From the NCBI RefSeq assembly GCF_000203795.2, contig NW_006281099.1, forward strand, positions 608,690 through 672,689: 64,000 nucleotides of DNA, in the 5' to 3' direction. Of this stretch, positions 27,801 to 39,755 are shown in pieces. This stretch comes from Batrachochytrium dendrobatidis JAM81. Lineage: Eukaryota; Chytridiomycota; Chytridiomycetes; Rhizophydiales. The notes beneath the pieces are model-generated. The model was not told where the DNA came from and made no database searches. It saw nothing but the letters and a program-made list of their open reading frames with translations. Each line of letters opens with the position of its first letter. Positions within the stretch are counted from its first letter, which is position 1. A program made the position numbers and the translations under genes.

Positions 27801-30475
27801 TGATTCATAGAATGGACTACACTCAACGAGCCCTACTAGATGCTTCTCTTTCCAACCCTACTGCATTCTGGAAAGCTGCTGCGTCACATATCCATTGGTT
27901 TACCAATCCTACTCATGTGTTTGATGCTGCCTCTCCCCTATTTCCTGCTGGAAGATGGTTTGCCGATGGTCAAGTAGGTCGATCTTGTCAGCCATCAACA
28001 GTTATTGGGCTCGTATTTAACACTACTGATCGTACTGTATTATAGCTCAATACTTGTTATAATGCGATTGACAGGCACGTCTTGAATGGCAGAGCCCATC
28101 AAACCGCCCTAATATGGGATTCCGCTGTCACTGGCACCGTCAAAAAGTTTACGTACAATGAGCTACTGCAATCTGTTGGAAAAGTCGCTCGTATACTGAT
28201 GGCTCATGGTGTTGAAAAAGGCACTACTGTCATTATTTATATGGTAACTACCGTCACTACTCTTTGGTAGTCTTTCTGCGTTGCACTTGACAGAATATTC
28301 GTAGATTTTAATGCACATCTATATTTAGCCACTTGTTCCAGAGGCGGTATTTGCCATGCTGGCTTGTGCCAGACTTGGTGCAATCCATAGTGTTGTATTT
28401 GGAGGCTTTGCTGCTCTTGAACTGTAAGTTTATTTTATGCACAATCTAATTACTACAAATTGTAAATGGTCATTTTCCACAATAAAAGGTCAAAATCTAA
28501 CCATAAACTGCTTTCTATAAATATACTTTTACTGTGGTATACCAATATCTAGTGCCAAGCGTATCGATGATTGCAAACCAAAGGTTATTCTAGCCGCTTC
28601 CTGTGGAATTGAGCCTACCAGAATCGTGCCTTATAAACCATTGATTGATACCGCCTTGTTACTCTGCAAACATAAACCGATGGCTACGATCATACTACAA
28701 CGGCCTCAAGGCCCAGTTCTTGCGCTAGACGAATTCAAAGGTGAATGGGATTGGAATAAACAGTTGGAGCTGCATAATGCAGCTCATTCTTCTATCCCTG
28801 CTGCTGTATCCGTCGAGTCTGGACACCCATTGTATCTTCTCTACACATCTGGAAGCACCGGTACACCCAAAGGTGTTGTACGTGATAATGGAGGACACGT
28901 AAGTTTTTAAAACTACAGATATCTTAGGGTTGAATTGAAGTGCATTCTTGGCTGATAAACTAATGCAATGGTGATTTTGACATCATAGGCAGTTGCTCTT
29001 CAATGGTCTATTACAAACATTTTTGGTTTATCTCCCGGCAATGTGATCTTTACTGCAAGCGATATTGGATGGGCAGTGGGTCATAGCTTCACGGTTTATG
29101 GTCCATTGATGGCTGGATGCACCACTGTTTTGTACGAAGGAAAGCCTGTGGGAACTCCTGATGCTGGTGCGTTTTGGCGTGTGGTGAATCATTACAAAGT
29201 AAATGTGCTGTTTACTGCACCTACAGCGATTCGTGCCATCAAAGTGCGTTGACCACATGCTCATTTGCTTTGTATTCATTTTGCTGTTCCTACAACTTAA
29301 ATGCATAGAATATGCTTGATTGCTGATTGCGCTTTTATATTTATTACTACTAGCGTGACGATCCAGAAGGCAACTATTTGTCTAAATTGTCGATCCCAAC
29401 ATTGCAACATTTGTTTCTGGCTGGAGAACGATCTGATCCCGATACTATTCATCACTTTCAAAAGTTGCTTGGAATTCCTGTTCGGTATGCTGTTTGCATT
29501 TTTATAATGCTTTTGAAACCAACTATATGCTTGATTGTCTTGTCACTTGGGATATCTAATTATTGGTTCCAATTTTAGAGATCATTTTTGGCAAACTGAA
29601 ACTGGATGGCCTGTTACTGCTCCATGTGCAACCATAAATTCGCTTAAATCCACTCCTATTCGAGCTGGTTCTGCAGGACTACCTGTTCCTGGCTATGATG
29701 TGCGCGTCCTTGTTCCACTCGATCAATCAACCCACGACGACCACGAAACTACTTATTCGAGCACAAATCATGGCGTTGCCTATCGTGAGGCTAGTTTTGG
29801 TGAATATGGCAATTTAGTAGTCAAGCTTCCACTTCCACCAGGATGCCTTCCGACTTTGTGGAACAACGCTGATGGATTTGTTAAAAGTTATCTTTCTAAA
29901 TTTCCTGGATACTTTGATCTTACAGACTCTGGATATATTGACAAAGATGGGTATGTTTATATTATGTCCAGAACAGACGATGTAATCAATACTGCTGGGC
30001 ATCGGCTAAGCACTGGGACCATTGAGCAGACTGTTTCTGCTCATGCTATGGTAGCCGAATGTGCTGTGGTTGGACAACGAGATGCCATCAAAGGGGAAAA
30101 GCCTGTAGGGGTAATGTATTGCTTTTCTACGACATCTAGTTATATTGTCAATGAATGTCTGACTCATCATTTTTTTGATTGCTGCTTATTTCTACCTAGT
30201 TTGTTATACTGAAGCATTCCCATTCGGCAAAGTCTTTGGACATGGGTCGCATATCTATGGATCTTGTTGACCATGTACGCCAACAGATTGGTTCGTTTGC
30301 ATGCTTTCATCATGTATATTTTGTAGATCGACTCCCCAAGACCCGAAGTGGCAAAATTCTTCGTCGAACCCTTCGAGCCATGGTGAATGGAGACTCTTAT
30401 ACCACCCCACCTACAATCGAAGACGCAAGTGTTTTAAAGGAAATTCAATTAAAACTAAAACCAGCACATTTATAA
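27788..30475 (+). CDS. Short-chain acyl-CoA synthetase, ACSS3 / propionyl-CoA synthetase-like
   Basis: ANL-superfamily enzyme that activates acetate or propionate to the CoA thioester through an acyl-adenylate. Blocks seen: [77 protein letters not shown], the AMP-binding P-loop [111 protein letters not shown] and the acetylatable lysine motif [27 protein letters not shown] after the P-loop and the N-terminus WF fit ACSS3/PrpE rather than AcsA. Eight or so introns. The start ATG at 27788 lies inside the terminal repeat of the upstream TIR element; a second in-frame ATG is at 27812. Confidence 0.88.
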
Positions 30476-30668
30476 ATAACCTACATGATTTGGCCGTCTT
30501 AGTCTTGGTTGTATGTGATATGTTTGGATGCATCTTTTGTTGTCCATGATCATTGGATGCTATTCATCAATAAAATAGTGTCCCTTTAATTTTTATTATT
30601 ATAAAATGGGCTAGAAATAGATAGACTCACGCACCTTGCTTTACCAGTCCTTATAGCAGTGTGCCAGA

Positions 30669-33057
30669 TTAATTTTTGGAAAACGATTTACCCTGTTTCA
30701 GCACCCATTCACGCTCAATTCGAAAAAACACCCATACCCATCGCCGTATAATTTCCAGAGCCTTGAGAGCCAGATCTATCGCAGCAACAGTTCCTAGTAG
30801 TTGTGCATCCGAAACAAATCGCGATATATTATCGTGATGACCGCGTACAAGCGCTAGTTTGTACAAAAAAGTGATTTTGACAGTCCACGAAAACCGCAAA
30901 ATGCAGTCTAAAACAATAGCCACGTAATACGGTGTAACATATCGAAAATGTAATATAGGTCGCAGTAAAAATCGTGTTCGTTGATATAGACGAATAAGTA
31001 TATCGCCGTCTTGTTTAGACAAATCTCGATACACATTGTGAGATAGTTTTGGGGAAACTGGAGCAGAAGGCAGCATGGATGATTTCAAAGATGGCAGCAC
31101 AGGACTATGCACGTGGACATACAGTTGCTGTCGTGCCAATGGAACGGCACATAAATTCCAATCCACTACAATATCCCAATAAAGAGAATAGACTGAATTG
31201 ATCAGCGAAAAAAGAACCCTAGATAAAAAGTAACCAGAAATTAATTTTCAATAGTTTATTTCACCAATCCAGAATTTAATCTCTCAACACACAGGTTAAA
31301 GAGTAGCCGTGGAATAAATAAACAACCTACCATAATCCTACGACAGAATTAAACTGTACAACGTGCAACTCTGGATCAGCTATATTGCCGAAATGAGAAG
31401 ATCTTTGTATCCTGTTGATTTGAAAGGCAGCTAATATCACCGGTAACGAGGTCAGATACTTAATAGCGTTCGCCATGTGGCGGCACTTGTGTTGTGGATC
31501 ACTAGCTAGAAAAAACTCTGACAAGCACTGTCTAAACCGAAACACATATGGCATTCTACTCAAAAATGAGATTATGTTCCATATTACAAAACGATGGATA
31601 GAAAACAAAGGAATGCAAAACAAGTTTGCTATATCCACAAATTAAATCTAAACATTCAACTTACGCAATCAGCACTGGTGTAATGACTTCTGACCAACTG
31701 AACTGCTCAGTTGGCACACCATTAAAAGCCGTATGACTATTATCATTCTGTCTGTGCAACCCAAAAGTTAATCTAGACTGGCTTGGTGTAGTAGCTTCAT
31801 TAACAATATTTACATTTGGATATGTAGAGGTAATATCAGAACCATCAGGAAGCAACACTAAATCGCAAAACACCATCTGCATATCGCCTACAACACGAGA
31901 AAAAGACGTGAGGATATCGCACAGGATTACATCTGAAAATGGAACTGCTGAATACAATCCCCCAAATGCAGACCGCTTGAGAGATCTGCAGTGTCAAGTC
32001 AAAAAACAATGGTTAGCAATTAAGATCAGCCGCCATAGTGTTTTACATTTCTCACAGTAGCGGTTCAATTTGATACAGCCCAATCTTACTCTAAGAACTT
32101 GAATCTCTCGTTATAATATAAGACGGGCCAAGGATTTACTACCAGAAATAATACAATAGCATAGGTAATAAGCGGAACAAACTCTGCTGCTTCTTCACCC
32201 CATTTTCTAGAAAACATTTGGAAAAAGCCCATCGAGATCAATGTCAATACAGTAAATCCACAGGCCATTGTGTAAAGAGCTCTGATGGTAGAACTGTGGT
32301 TTTTCTGGTGGATGGATTGCTTTTTGGTAGAACTGTCGTTGATATGGATGCAAGCATCATGGGTCTCAGTGTTGTCCGTGCCACCATGAAATAGGCCATC
32401 TGTGCAGAGCACAGATGGAAGTGCAGTTGGACTAGATTTGGCTTCCATAAGACAAGAAGGGTATAAAGAGTCGGAATCTAACTGTTGTGACAGAATATCA
32501 TCATCATACACTCGACTGGGATAACCTGATGAGGAGCTGGTCTCTACAAAAGGAACCGATCTGGTCTGATGGTCCATCTCTTGTTGAAGCGTTGCATACG
32601 ACTCCTTTGCAGTGAAAGACTGGCTATTGCGCATACTGCGTCTAGGACTAGTCAAGTTAGCAGCAGAGAATAAAGTGGTTTCCGAGCCAGCTTCCAGCAA
32701 GAAATATGTATTAATACCAGTCCATGCAAGCAGATGCAAGTTGGTTGCCCAGCACCATAATCCCAGGTTAAGCAGCAGTAGTACATGAAAGTAGATGGGC
32801 AGCTTCACCAGATAAAGCAGTAGAGCATCATCAATATATGAATAAAGCACCACCAAAAATAGCAGTAGTAACGCACAGAGTAACGCAGTTACTATTAGAG
32901 TTCGGCCATAGAAGAAGCAGGTCATATAAGCAGTGATGAGATTAATAATGGATTGAGTCGATTTAGAATTCTTGAAACAATCGAAACCATTGCGAGAATG
33001 TGGTGGATGAGCATCGTGCCGTACTAGTTCTTTGCCGTCGTACTCATAAAACGACAC
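30669..33057 (-). CDS. EXS-domain membrane protein (ERD1/XPR1 family)
   Basis: Polytopic membrane protein with an EXS domain. This family includes yeast Erd1 (Golgi phosphate recycling, ER retention) and XPR1/Syg1 phosphate exporters. The product has several hydrophobic segments in exon 33057-32086 (for example VTALLCALLLLFLVVLYSY). It then has the EXS hallmarks PFSDVILCDILTSFSRVVGD, LPYVFRFRQCLSEFFL, HMANAIKYLTSLPVILAAFQ, the FSLINSVYSLYWDIVVDWNL block, HFRYVTPYYVAIVLDCILRF and RRWVWVFFRIEREWV. It stops at 30669-30671. There is no SPX domain, which favours the ERD1 side. The frame at 33057 begins with GTG and has a stop just upstream with no ATG. A first exon MTYTN (ATG near 33112) spliced at 33075-33100 to the acceptor before 33058 would fit, but that stretch is repeat-derived. 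The 5' end is therefore unresolved. Confidence 0.8.
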
Positions 33058-33832
33058 TAATGGAAAGATAAACGAGATTGTCAGCAGCCATCACCATTAG
33101 TGTATGTCATGCATTTGCAAGGTATTCACGTAAAATTCACTTGAACACTTTTGTGTTTGGAAATATCAGCAGATTGTCTGCTGATTTGAATGGCATGAAC
33201 ACTATCGATTGTATATCGTATATCACAGCGACAATCTGACTTGTTGAACGATTTTCTGTTCATCTCGATTCAATATAACGCAGCATCTTATTTGGTCTTG
33301 TTCTGACGTGAACTTTGATATCCCATCTATATAGTATACACTAACCCAAACTAATCGTTTACTAAATGCTGCAACAGCTGCCTTATTGGTGTTATTTGAA
33401 TGCCTATTAGATATGTCAAAGTTGACTTGTTGAAATATAAATATTTTCACTCAGTCCCCATCCTCGTTATCACTGGCTGTGATCCATCATATTTCTTTCC
33501 AAGTTTATATTTCCTGCAGATTTAGTCAATATACTATAGAGCAATTGTTAAGCGTATAAGTATGTTTTGGTGAATGCTCAAGTACATAGAATTTATCTAT
33601 TCAATCACTTGTCAGATTCAAGACCAGCTTATATCTGATATTATAATATTCTTTAAACATATGTTTGTCAAGCAATAAAAGTAATTACCAGAATTCAAAC
33701 TGTTCAGGAATTTGTGCTGGTGTTTTTGGATCAAATAGCTTCCTATAAACGCACTGATACTACGCATTCATTCTCATGTCTAGACTCGTCTGCATATCAT
33801 GTCTGAAATCTAATACAAATCAATTCGAATTA
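33058..33832. repeat. Intergenic region with second repeat family
   Basis: About 33060-33230 resembles the repeat seen at 37640-37860 in inverted orientation. Shared landmarks are ATGTCATGCATTTGCAAGG, ATCAGCAGATTGTCTGCTGA and the stretch before GGCATGAACAC. From 33240 to 33832 there is AT-rich sequence without a recognisable gene; the minus ORF 33223-33450 is not supported. Confidence 0.45.
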
Positions 33833-34401
33833 CAGCCGTATTCACGTGAAATGAAATGCTCGTATTTATCTTGAAATAAACAATGGTTGAATCTTGTGCT
33901 TTCCTACTGCAAATTAACTTGGATAGACATTCTCAATTCTTCAAAACACAAAGTCCATTATATGATGTTCAAAAATCAAACTATGGATTTGAACCTACCC
34001 TTTCTCCTATTTTGGTATAATGATTCGTTGTAATCCATATGTTGGGTTGGACTGTTTTGATGTTGCTAATCAGACTCTATACAGACTTCACTTTACTATA
34101 TTTTAAAAACATACGTTTGCGTTCTGGTTCAAGGTTGCACGCTCCGGGAATGCAACTATTGTCTCCATTCCAATTATCCAGTGCTTGGCTTTGATGAATG
34201 GAGAGTTGAACAATGTGGGATTTGCTAGAGTCGTGATATAAACACCCGTTCAGTTGTTTATGCAAAAATAGGCACGGAAAAGAAATATCATTAAGCTTTG
34301 TCAAAAAGTTCAAAAAACACAATGCTATCCAGTAAATTCGGTGTCAATTATTTGATAAAATTGGCTTTTATTTAATGTTTCTTTTCACATGGATACGGCT
34401 G
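33833..34401 (+). mobile_element. TIR element copy 7, with Fanzor-type remnant
   Basis: Flanked by TA. Left end TA|CAGCCGTATTCACGTGAAAT, right end CATGGATACGGCTG|TA. 569 bp. From 34145 one frame reads RECNYCLHSNYPVLGFDEWR, then VEQCGIC, a TAG in place of Trp, and S-R-D-I-N-T-R followed by VVYAKIGTEKKYH and a stop near 34294. Two CxxC knuckles and the RDxN are in one frame. Confidence 0.9.
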
Positions 34402-34722
34402 TATATAATATTGCTGAACTAGGGCCATTTATTTATGTTTCTAATCAACTTTGGCCATTCTTTCCAACCAACTTTGTATTGTCGCCAATCGCGACATTTT
34501 GCATTTGATGCTAAGCAATAGTTTTTTAAATTAAAAAAAAAGAAATTGTCGCCAGGATTTTCAATTTCAGTTTTAATTTAACCTGCATTTAAACTTCCAT
34601 TTAAATTTAAGCTAAACCAAATCTTGCAATTCTTGCAAACCAAACATTCGTTCTGTCTCAAACTTTGCTATACTCTGCTATTTGCATACTTATTACCTTA
34701 TTACTTTTTTACACTTTTAAAT
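34402..34722. other. Intergenic region upstream of the Ser/Thr-rich gene
   Basis: AT-rich 320 bp directly after the TIR element that ends at 34401. It contains long A/T runs (34530-34610). I see no coding or RNA feature; it presumably serves as the promoter of the gene starting at 34723. Confidence 0.4.
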
Positions 34723-37458
34723 ATGTATCCGTGGGCTAAGATAAGCATGACTAAAATGCCCGAGTGTCAATTCACGGTAAGTAGCATGCTTTTTGAAATA
34801 ATAGTGTTGTTTAAATGGTATTTTATCCCATATTCAGTCTGCATCAAGTTGAAATTGATGCATACTATGCCTTAATATCAGTGAAATAGTTTTACGATAT
34901 TACAGCACTTACAATTTTCCATATCTACCTTCAAATGAATCCCTGGCATTCATAGGCACCATCCACTGCCTCGGCCAACAATAAAAAGCCATCTAAAAAG
35001 ACCATGCGTCGCGCCATAAATCAAGAAAAGAATACTGCGCAGGTGAGTTTGACTGTATTTTGAGCACGACTATCTATTAGTTAATAATACCCGTTAATTT
35101 TCATCCACCTGGAATTGCCAGATTTCTCTTGTAGAGCCACTGATGACTGCCCCCACAGCATCAGCTATTACTTGTGTATCTCCATTCACTAACTCGACTA
35201 TAGTGGGCCACAATGCCCTACCAAAAAAGCACTCGAGTGAAGATACAGTATCTATTGTTGATGTACCCGTCAAACCGACTTATTTTACAACACTCAACTC
35301 AACCAGCACGATTCCTCGTCGCGCTTCTGGTATGGTTTTGCAATTATTGGCTATACCATGGACCCCACAGATTATTCCTGCTCAGGTATTAAACTAACGT
35401 ATCATACTCGATATGATGTGATATCGAATATATGCATTTTCTAACCATTATACTACATTCCATGCCATGATATATTAAACTGCTGATAAAGGTGTCGACG
35501 CAACCCATTCCAGTTGCAGCGCTGGTCAAGTCAAGCACAAAGACAATCTCTTCAATCGACACGATCCCCCGTCGCGCTTCTGGTATGGTTTTGCAACTAT
35601 TGGCCACACCATGGACCCCACAAACTATTCCTGTTCAGGTATTAAATTAACGTATCATACTCGATATGATGTGATATCGAATATATGCATTTGTTAATCA
35701 TTCCATTCCATGTTATATTAAACTGCTGATAAAGGTGTCGACGCAACCCATCTCAGTTGCAATACCGGCCAAGTCAAGCACAAAGACAATCTCTTCGACT
35801 AAATATAATCCTATTGATGACATTTCACTGTTCAACAGTGGTATTCCGACCAAGTCTTATCATCTCGGCATACTAGCACCAGCTGTCACGGCAGACAAGT
35901 CTGTTTTGGCTATTGAGAGTACTAGACACTCTGTGAATCATACCATTGATTCGAATTTAACTGAAAGCACCAGCAATGTGGACTCTACTATCTTGCCACA
36001 TGTTGACTCGTGTATTGCGTTGAAACCAATTTATGAGTCAAGATATCCTTTTTCAAATGAAGTGATTTGCATGGTTGCCAATGCAGTTCATATACGGGAT
36101 ATTACCGTGCTTGAACAACTTGCACGTCTATTTACTATCTACACGACTGGCTCGGCACATTCAAAGGTTGCTGCCAGACAAGTTATAACAACTAAAACAG
36201 TGGCCACGACAGTTCCAAACAGCATATGTAATCCTGCTTGTCCAATCCAGTCTGTAGCTGTAAATACGACGCGAAAAACTTATTCCATCGCTGGGCCTGT
36301 TATAGATTTAGTTGCTATTGTTCCAGAGATTCCAACCATTTTACCGGTTTCTATTGCCAAGCCAAGTCATATTCAATCAACCACCATCGAGCCTTTCGAT
36401 ATCCCTTTACCTGATACAGCATCAATCGAGACAAATGCAACCACTCTTCAAATAGATACATCTTTAATAAATACTAAAGATGTAGCTGAAGCAGCCGCAA
36501 CAACTTTGACCATTGGCAATACCTCGAATACCAATACAATTCTAGACCCATGCAAAAACACGACCAGCAAAACCTTGAGCTATAATTTCAAGGTAATTTG
36601 CAACTATCGCTCCATTAAAGCATCCATGCCTTGCTATATCTCTAATTTCTGCCTACTTTATATGAATTGTATTAATTTTGGTATTTACATTTGTTAGGAC
36701 ACCAAACTTGACTCTGCTGTCGATCTTGGCCAACAACAGGCAGAGGTTCTTTCTGATGAGAACGATGTGTCTAAATTAAACAAAGCACCTTCAATTAAAT
36801 CAAAACAGCCAAAAAAGGCTGTAATTACAGTGAGTTGATACAAATGTATTGGTCATGGTTGATATTAAGCACCCATTTTGTATTAATTATTGTGAATTTG
36901 ACTCCAATTCAACTCTAGTCTTGGTGGGATTGGAATTTGGGTGATCCAATTCCTGTTTTTCCTAATTCGAAAACAGTAACTCCCATTCCTTCCCAACGAT
37001 CTCATCAAACACGCACTACCATTAGTCGCGCAAAAGTCGACGATATCCAATTACCTGCAGAACAATTACATTTAAAAAAACCAATCATCACATCCAAAGT
37101 ACTCGTTACCGAGATCAAATCAACTACCAAGGCATCGAAAAAAACTGCAATTGAAGCAGGGTTCGTGTCCGCTCCTACTTCCAAAACTTTGTGCAATACA
37201 GTATTTGGACATGCCAAACCTGTCGAGTCGAAGCCATCTGCTCGACTCAACACTGAAATCAAAACACAAACTCTCACCAACAACACTGCTATTCCAAAAC
37301 AATCAGATGCCGGTGATTCAACCGTACTTGCTCGCTCCACTGATCGTAAATACAGCAATATATTTGGATACGCCAAACCTGTGGAATGCAAGTCTGCATC
37401 CACCACCACCAATACAAATCGTCGCGCTACAACTGCCAATACAGCACAATCTCGATGA
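34723..37458 (+). CDS. Unidentified Ser/Thr-rich protein with duplicated exons
   Basis: Five or more exons. It opens MYPWAKISMTKMPECQFT, then APSTASANNKKPSKKTMRRA (about 34960-35040), then a Thr/Ser/Pro-rich body. A block containing IPRRASGMVLQLLA.PWTPQ occurs twice (about 35311-35386 and 35563-35638), and VSTQPI.VA...KSSTKTISS occurs twice (from 35493 and 35735), because a roughly 250-bp exon-plus-intron unit is tandemly duplicated. The long exon 35735-36590 ends with a possible helical segment (ICMVANAVHIRDITVLEQLA). Near the C-terminus two copies of the motif VFGHAKPVESK / IFGYAKPVECK appear. The protein ends TTANTAQSR at TGA 37456-37458. It is basic and low complexity throughout. No known domain is recognised; a cytoskeletal or nuclear scaffold role would be guesswork. 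Confidence 0.6.
35311..35805 (+). repeat. Tandem duplication of an exon-intron unit
   Basis: Two adjacent copies, offset by 252 bp at the left and 243 bp at the right, cover the exon end CCTCGTCGCGCTTCTGGTAT..., the following intron (GTATTAAACTAACGTATCAT...) and the next exon start (GTGTCGACGCAACCC). Copies differ by small indels in the intron and by synonymous and replacement changes in the exon. The frame is preserved. Confidence 0.85.
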
Positions 37459-37919
37459 TTGCCCAACTACATAAAGTTGAAAACATTTAGCCAGAGTTAA
37501 AATCCATTGATTGAATGGAGATTTTAGCATTTTATTGCTTCATTATGACTGCATAGATATCTTTTAAAGTTACTATTGATTAGAAAAATAAACAAGCTTG
37601 CAAGTTGAGTTGATATTAAAAGAATGAGAAATCATGAGCTTATTCAGTCCAATGTCTGGTAAATGCATTTGTAATATTGAATGATGGCATTGCCATTCAA
37701 ATCAGCAGACAATTTGCTGATATTTGCAAAAACAAAAGTAATTGAGTGGATTCTATGTGAATACCTTGCAAATGCATGACATGGATTGACAATCTCATTT
37801 CATTTCTTGGATTTTCCTTCCTGTTCTCATGCCCTTTGTCACTGACCGCAAACTCATTAGCTATCGACTCGGTTATCCTTCAACTCGTTGGTTTATCCAA
37901 AGTAATACATTTAGACCAG
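37459..37919. repeat. Promoter region of metacaspase 1 with second repeat family
   Basis: Between about 37660 and 37860 lies a member of the second repeat family (TTCAAATCAGCAGACAATTT, ACCTTGCAAATGCATGACAT, CTCATGCCCTTTGTCACTGA). The metacaspase reading frame stays open through part of it (in-frame ATG at 37776), but the conserved start is the ATG at 37920. Confidence 0.45.
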
Positions 37920-39691
37920 ATGTATCCTGGAAATGCCGGTAAGCCTCCTGGGGCTCAACAACAACCATTCAAGTGGATGGGATTCGGAAACTCTCAACAA
38001 CAACCTCCTCCACCATTCGCACCTGGTTACAGCAACCAACCACCAGGACCACCACCAGGACAATATCCAGGACCACCAGGACCACCACCACCAGGACAAT
38101 ATCCTGCTCCATCAGGACCACCACCACCAGGACAATATCCAGGACCATCAGGACCACCACCACCAGGACAATATCCTGCTCCACCTGGACCACCACCACC
38201 AGGCCAATATCCAGGACCATCAGGACCACCACCAGGACAGTATCCTGCTCCACCTGGACCACCGCAATTTCAGCAGGCGCCAGGAGGTTATCGTAAGCTT
38301 CATTTGGGATAGTTTGTTTTTTAGCAGCAAAACAAGTAAACTACATCGAGATTCTTGACTAAAGTGATATACTTATTTTATTGTAGCTGCTCCAGGGCAG
38401 TTTGCGCCAGCACCCCAGATGCATCAGCAATGGCAAGCACCACAGGGATACTTTCAGCAATATGCATGCAAGTCAAACTAAACTTGATGACTATTGATTT
38501 AATATAAATGCGATCGCTACAATATCCTAACCATCTTGCTTTTATTCAATTATAGCACACTTTTCAAACTGTCGAGGCAGAAAAAAGGGGCTGTTGATTG
38601 GAATCAACTATTTCCGAACTCCTAATGAACTTCGAGGATGCATTAATGATGTGCACAATATGAAAACTTTTTTGTGCAGCAAATGGGGTTTTAATGATGC
38701 ACAGGATAATATGGTGATTCTTACTGACGATCAGACAAACATGCACTTCCAGCCAACCCGATATAATATCATTGAAGCAATGAAATGGTTAATCCGTGGC
38801 TCTCAACCTGGAGACTCATTATTTTTGCATTATAGGTATGTCCAGCTGCTCAACAATGATTAGAATTGATCCATATGACTGATTCCTTTTTAATCCAACC
38901 CTGACGTGTAGTGGTCATGGAAGTCGTGTAGAGGATTTGAATGGAGACGAGTCTGATGGGTACGACTCTACAATTTGTCCAATTGATTATCAGAGAGCAG
39001 GAGAAATCATTGATGATGAGATGAATGATATTCTTGTCAAACCATTGCCAATGGGAGTACGTTTAACTGCCGTTTTTGGTAAGAATGTTTTGATGCTTGA
39101 TTACTGTCTAGAATGCTCTAAATTAATATTGTGAATGTGCACACGTTTAGACTGTTGCCATAGTGGTTCAGCACTAGATTTGCCATTTACTTACTATCCA
39201 GATGGGCGACTCAAACAGAGCTCTAAAATGAAGAAACTAGGAAATGCAGCAAAAGACACTGTCATGCAGTATGCCCGAGGAAATCTTATAGGAGCAGTCA
39301 CAGGACTTGTTGGCGGACTGCAGCAAGTGATGAAACGAGAGCAGACACTGGAGGAGAAGGTTGCAGCCAAGGGAAGCACGGTTGCTGATGTAATCATGTT
39401 TAGTGGATGCAAAGACTCACAAACTAGTGCAGATACGCAAGTGGCAGGTAAGCTATTGATTTGCAACATATTTTTTATGAAATGACGATTTAACATGAAT
39501 GGGCTGATAACTTAGGACGAGCTACTGGTGCAATGAGCTATGCTTTGATCAAGGCACTCACATTGACTCCGAGTATTTCATATGGTGCCTTATTGCAAAG
39601 TGTGCGAAATATTTTAGTTTCCGAGTACTCGCAAGTCCCGCAACTTACCACAGCGAGATATATGGACATGAACCAAGGTTTTATTGTTTGA
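37920..39691 (+). CDS. Type I metacaspase with proline-rich prodomain
   Basis: Ca2+-dependent Arg/Lys-specific cysteine protease linked to stress responses and protein quality control. The prodomain (37920-38470) is built of repeated GPPPPGQYP[GA]P units, then a Gln-rich stretch ([20 protein letters not shown]). The p20 domain starts [20 protein letters not shown] and includes [17 protein letters not shown]. It holds the catalytic His in [20 protein letters not shown] (split by an intron near 38834-38912) and the catalytic Cys in [20 protein letters not shown] (split by an intron near 39080-39150). The p10 part gives [40 protein letters not shown] and [12 protein letters not shown] with TGA at 39689-39691. 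Start chosen as ATG 37920 because upstream sequence is repeat. It is followed 775 bp later by a paralogue. Confidence 0.93.
38035..38265 (+). repeat. Coding minisatellite in metacaspase prodomain
   Basis: About seven imperfect 27-33-bp units of CCAGGACCACCACCACCAGG-ACAATATCC encode GPPPPGQYP(G/A)P repeats. Units alternate Gly and Ala in the last position. Long artefactual ORFs in the other five frames here come from this repeat. Confidence 0.9.
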
Positions 39692-39755
39692 AATAAACAT
39701 CAGCTTTTAGGTCACAAAGATGGTTAACTCGGTCTCGATTATTTGGCTCGAATTA

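Noticed and set aside
37969..38358. Several long ORFs in other frames over the proline repeat
   Set aside because: They arise from the 27-33-bp periodic repeat in the metacaspase prodomain; only the GPPPPGQYP frame joins the peptidase exons.
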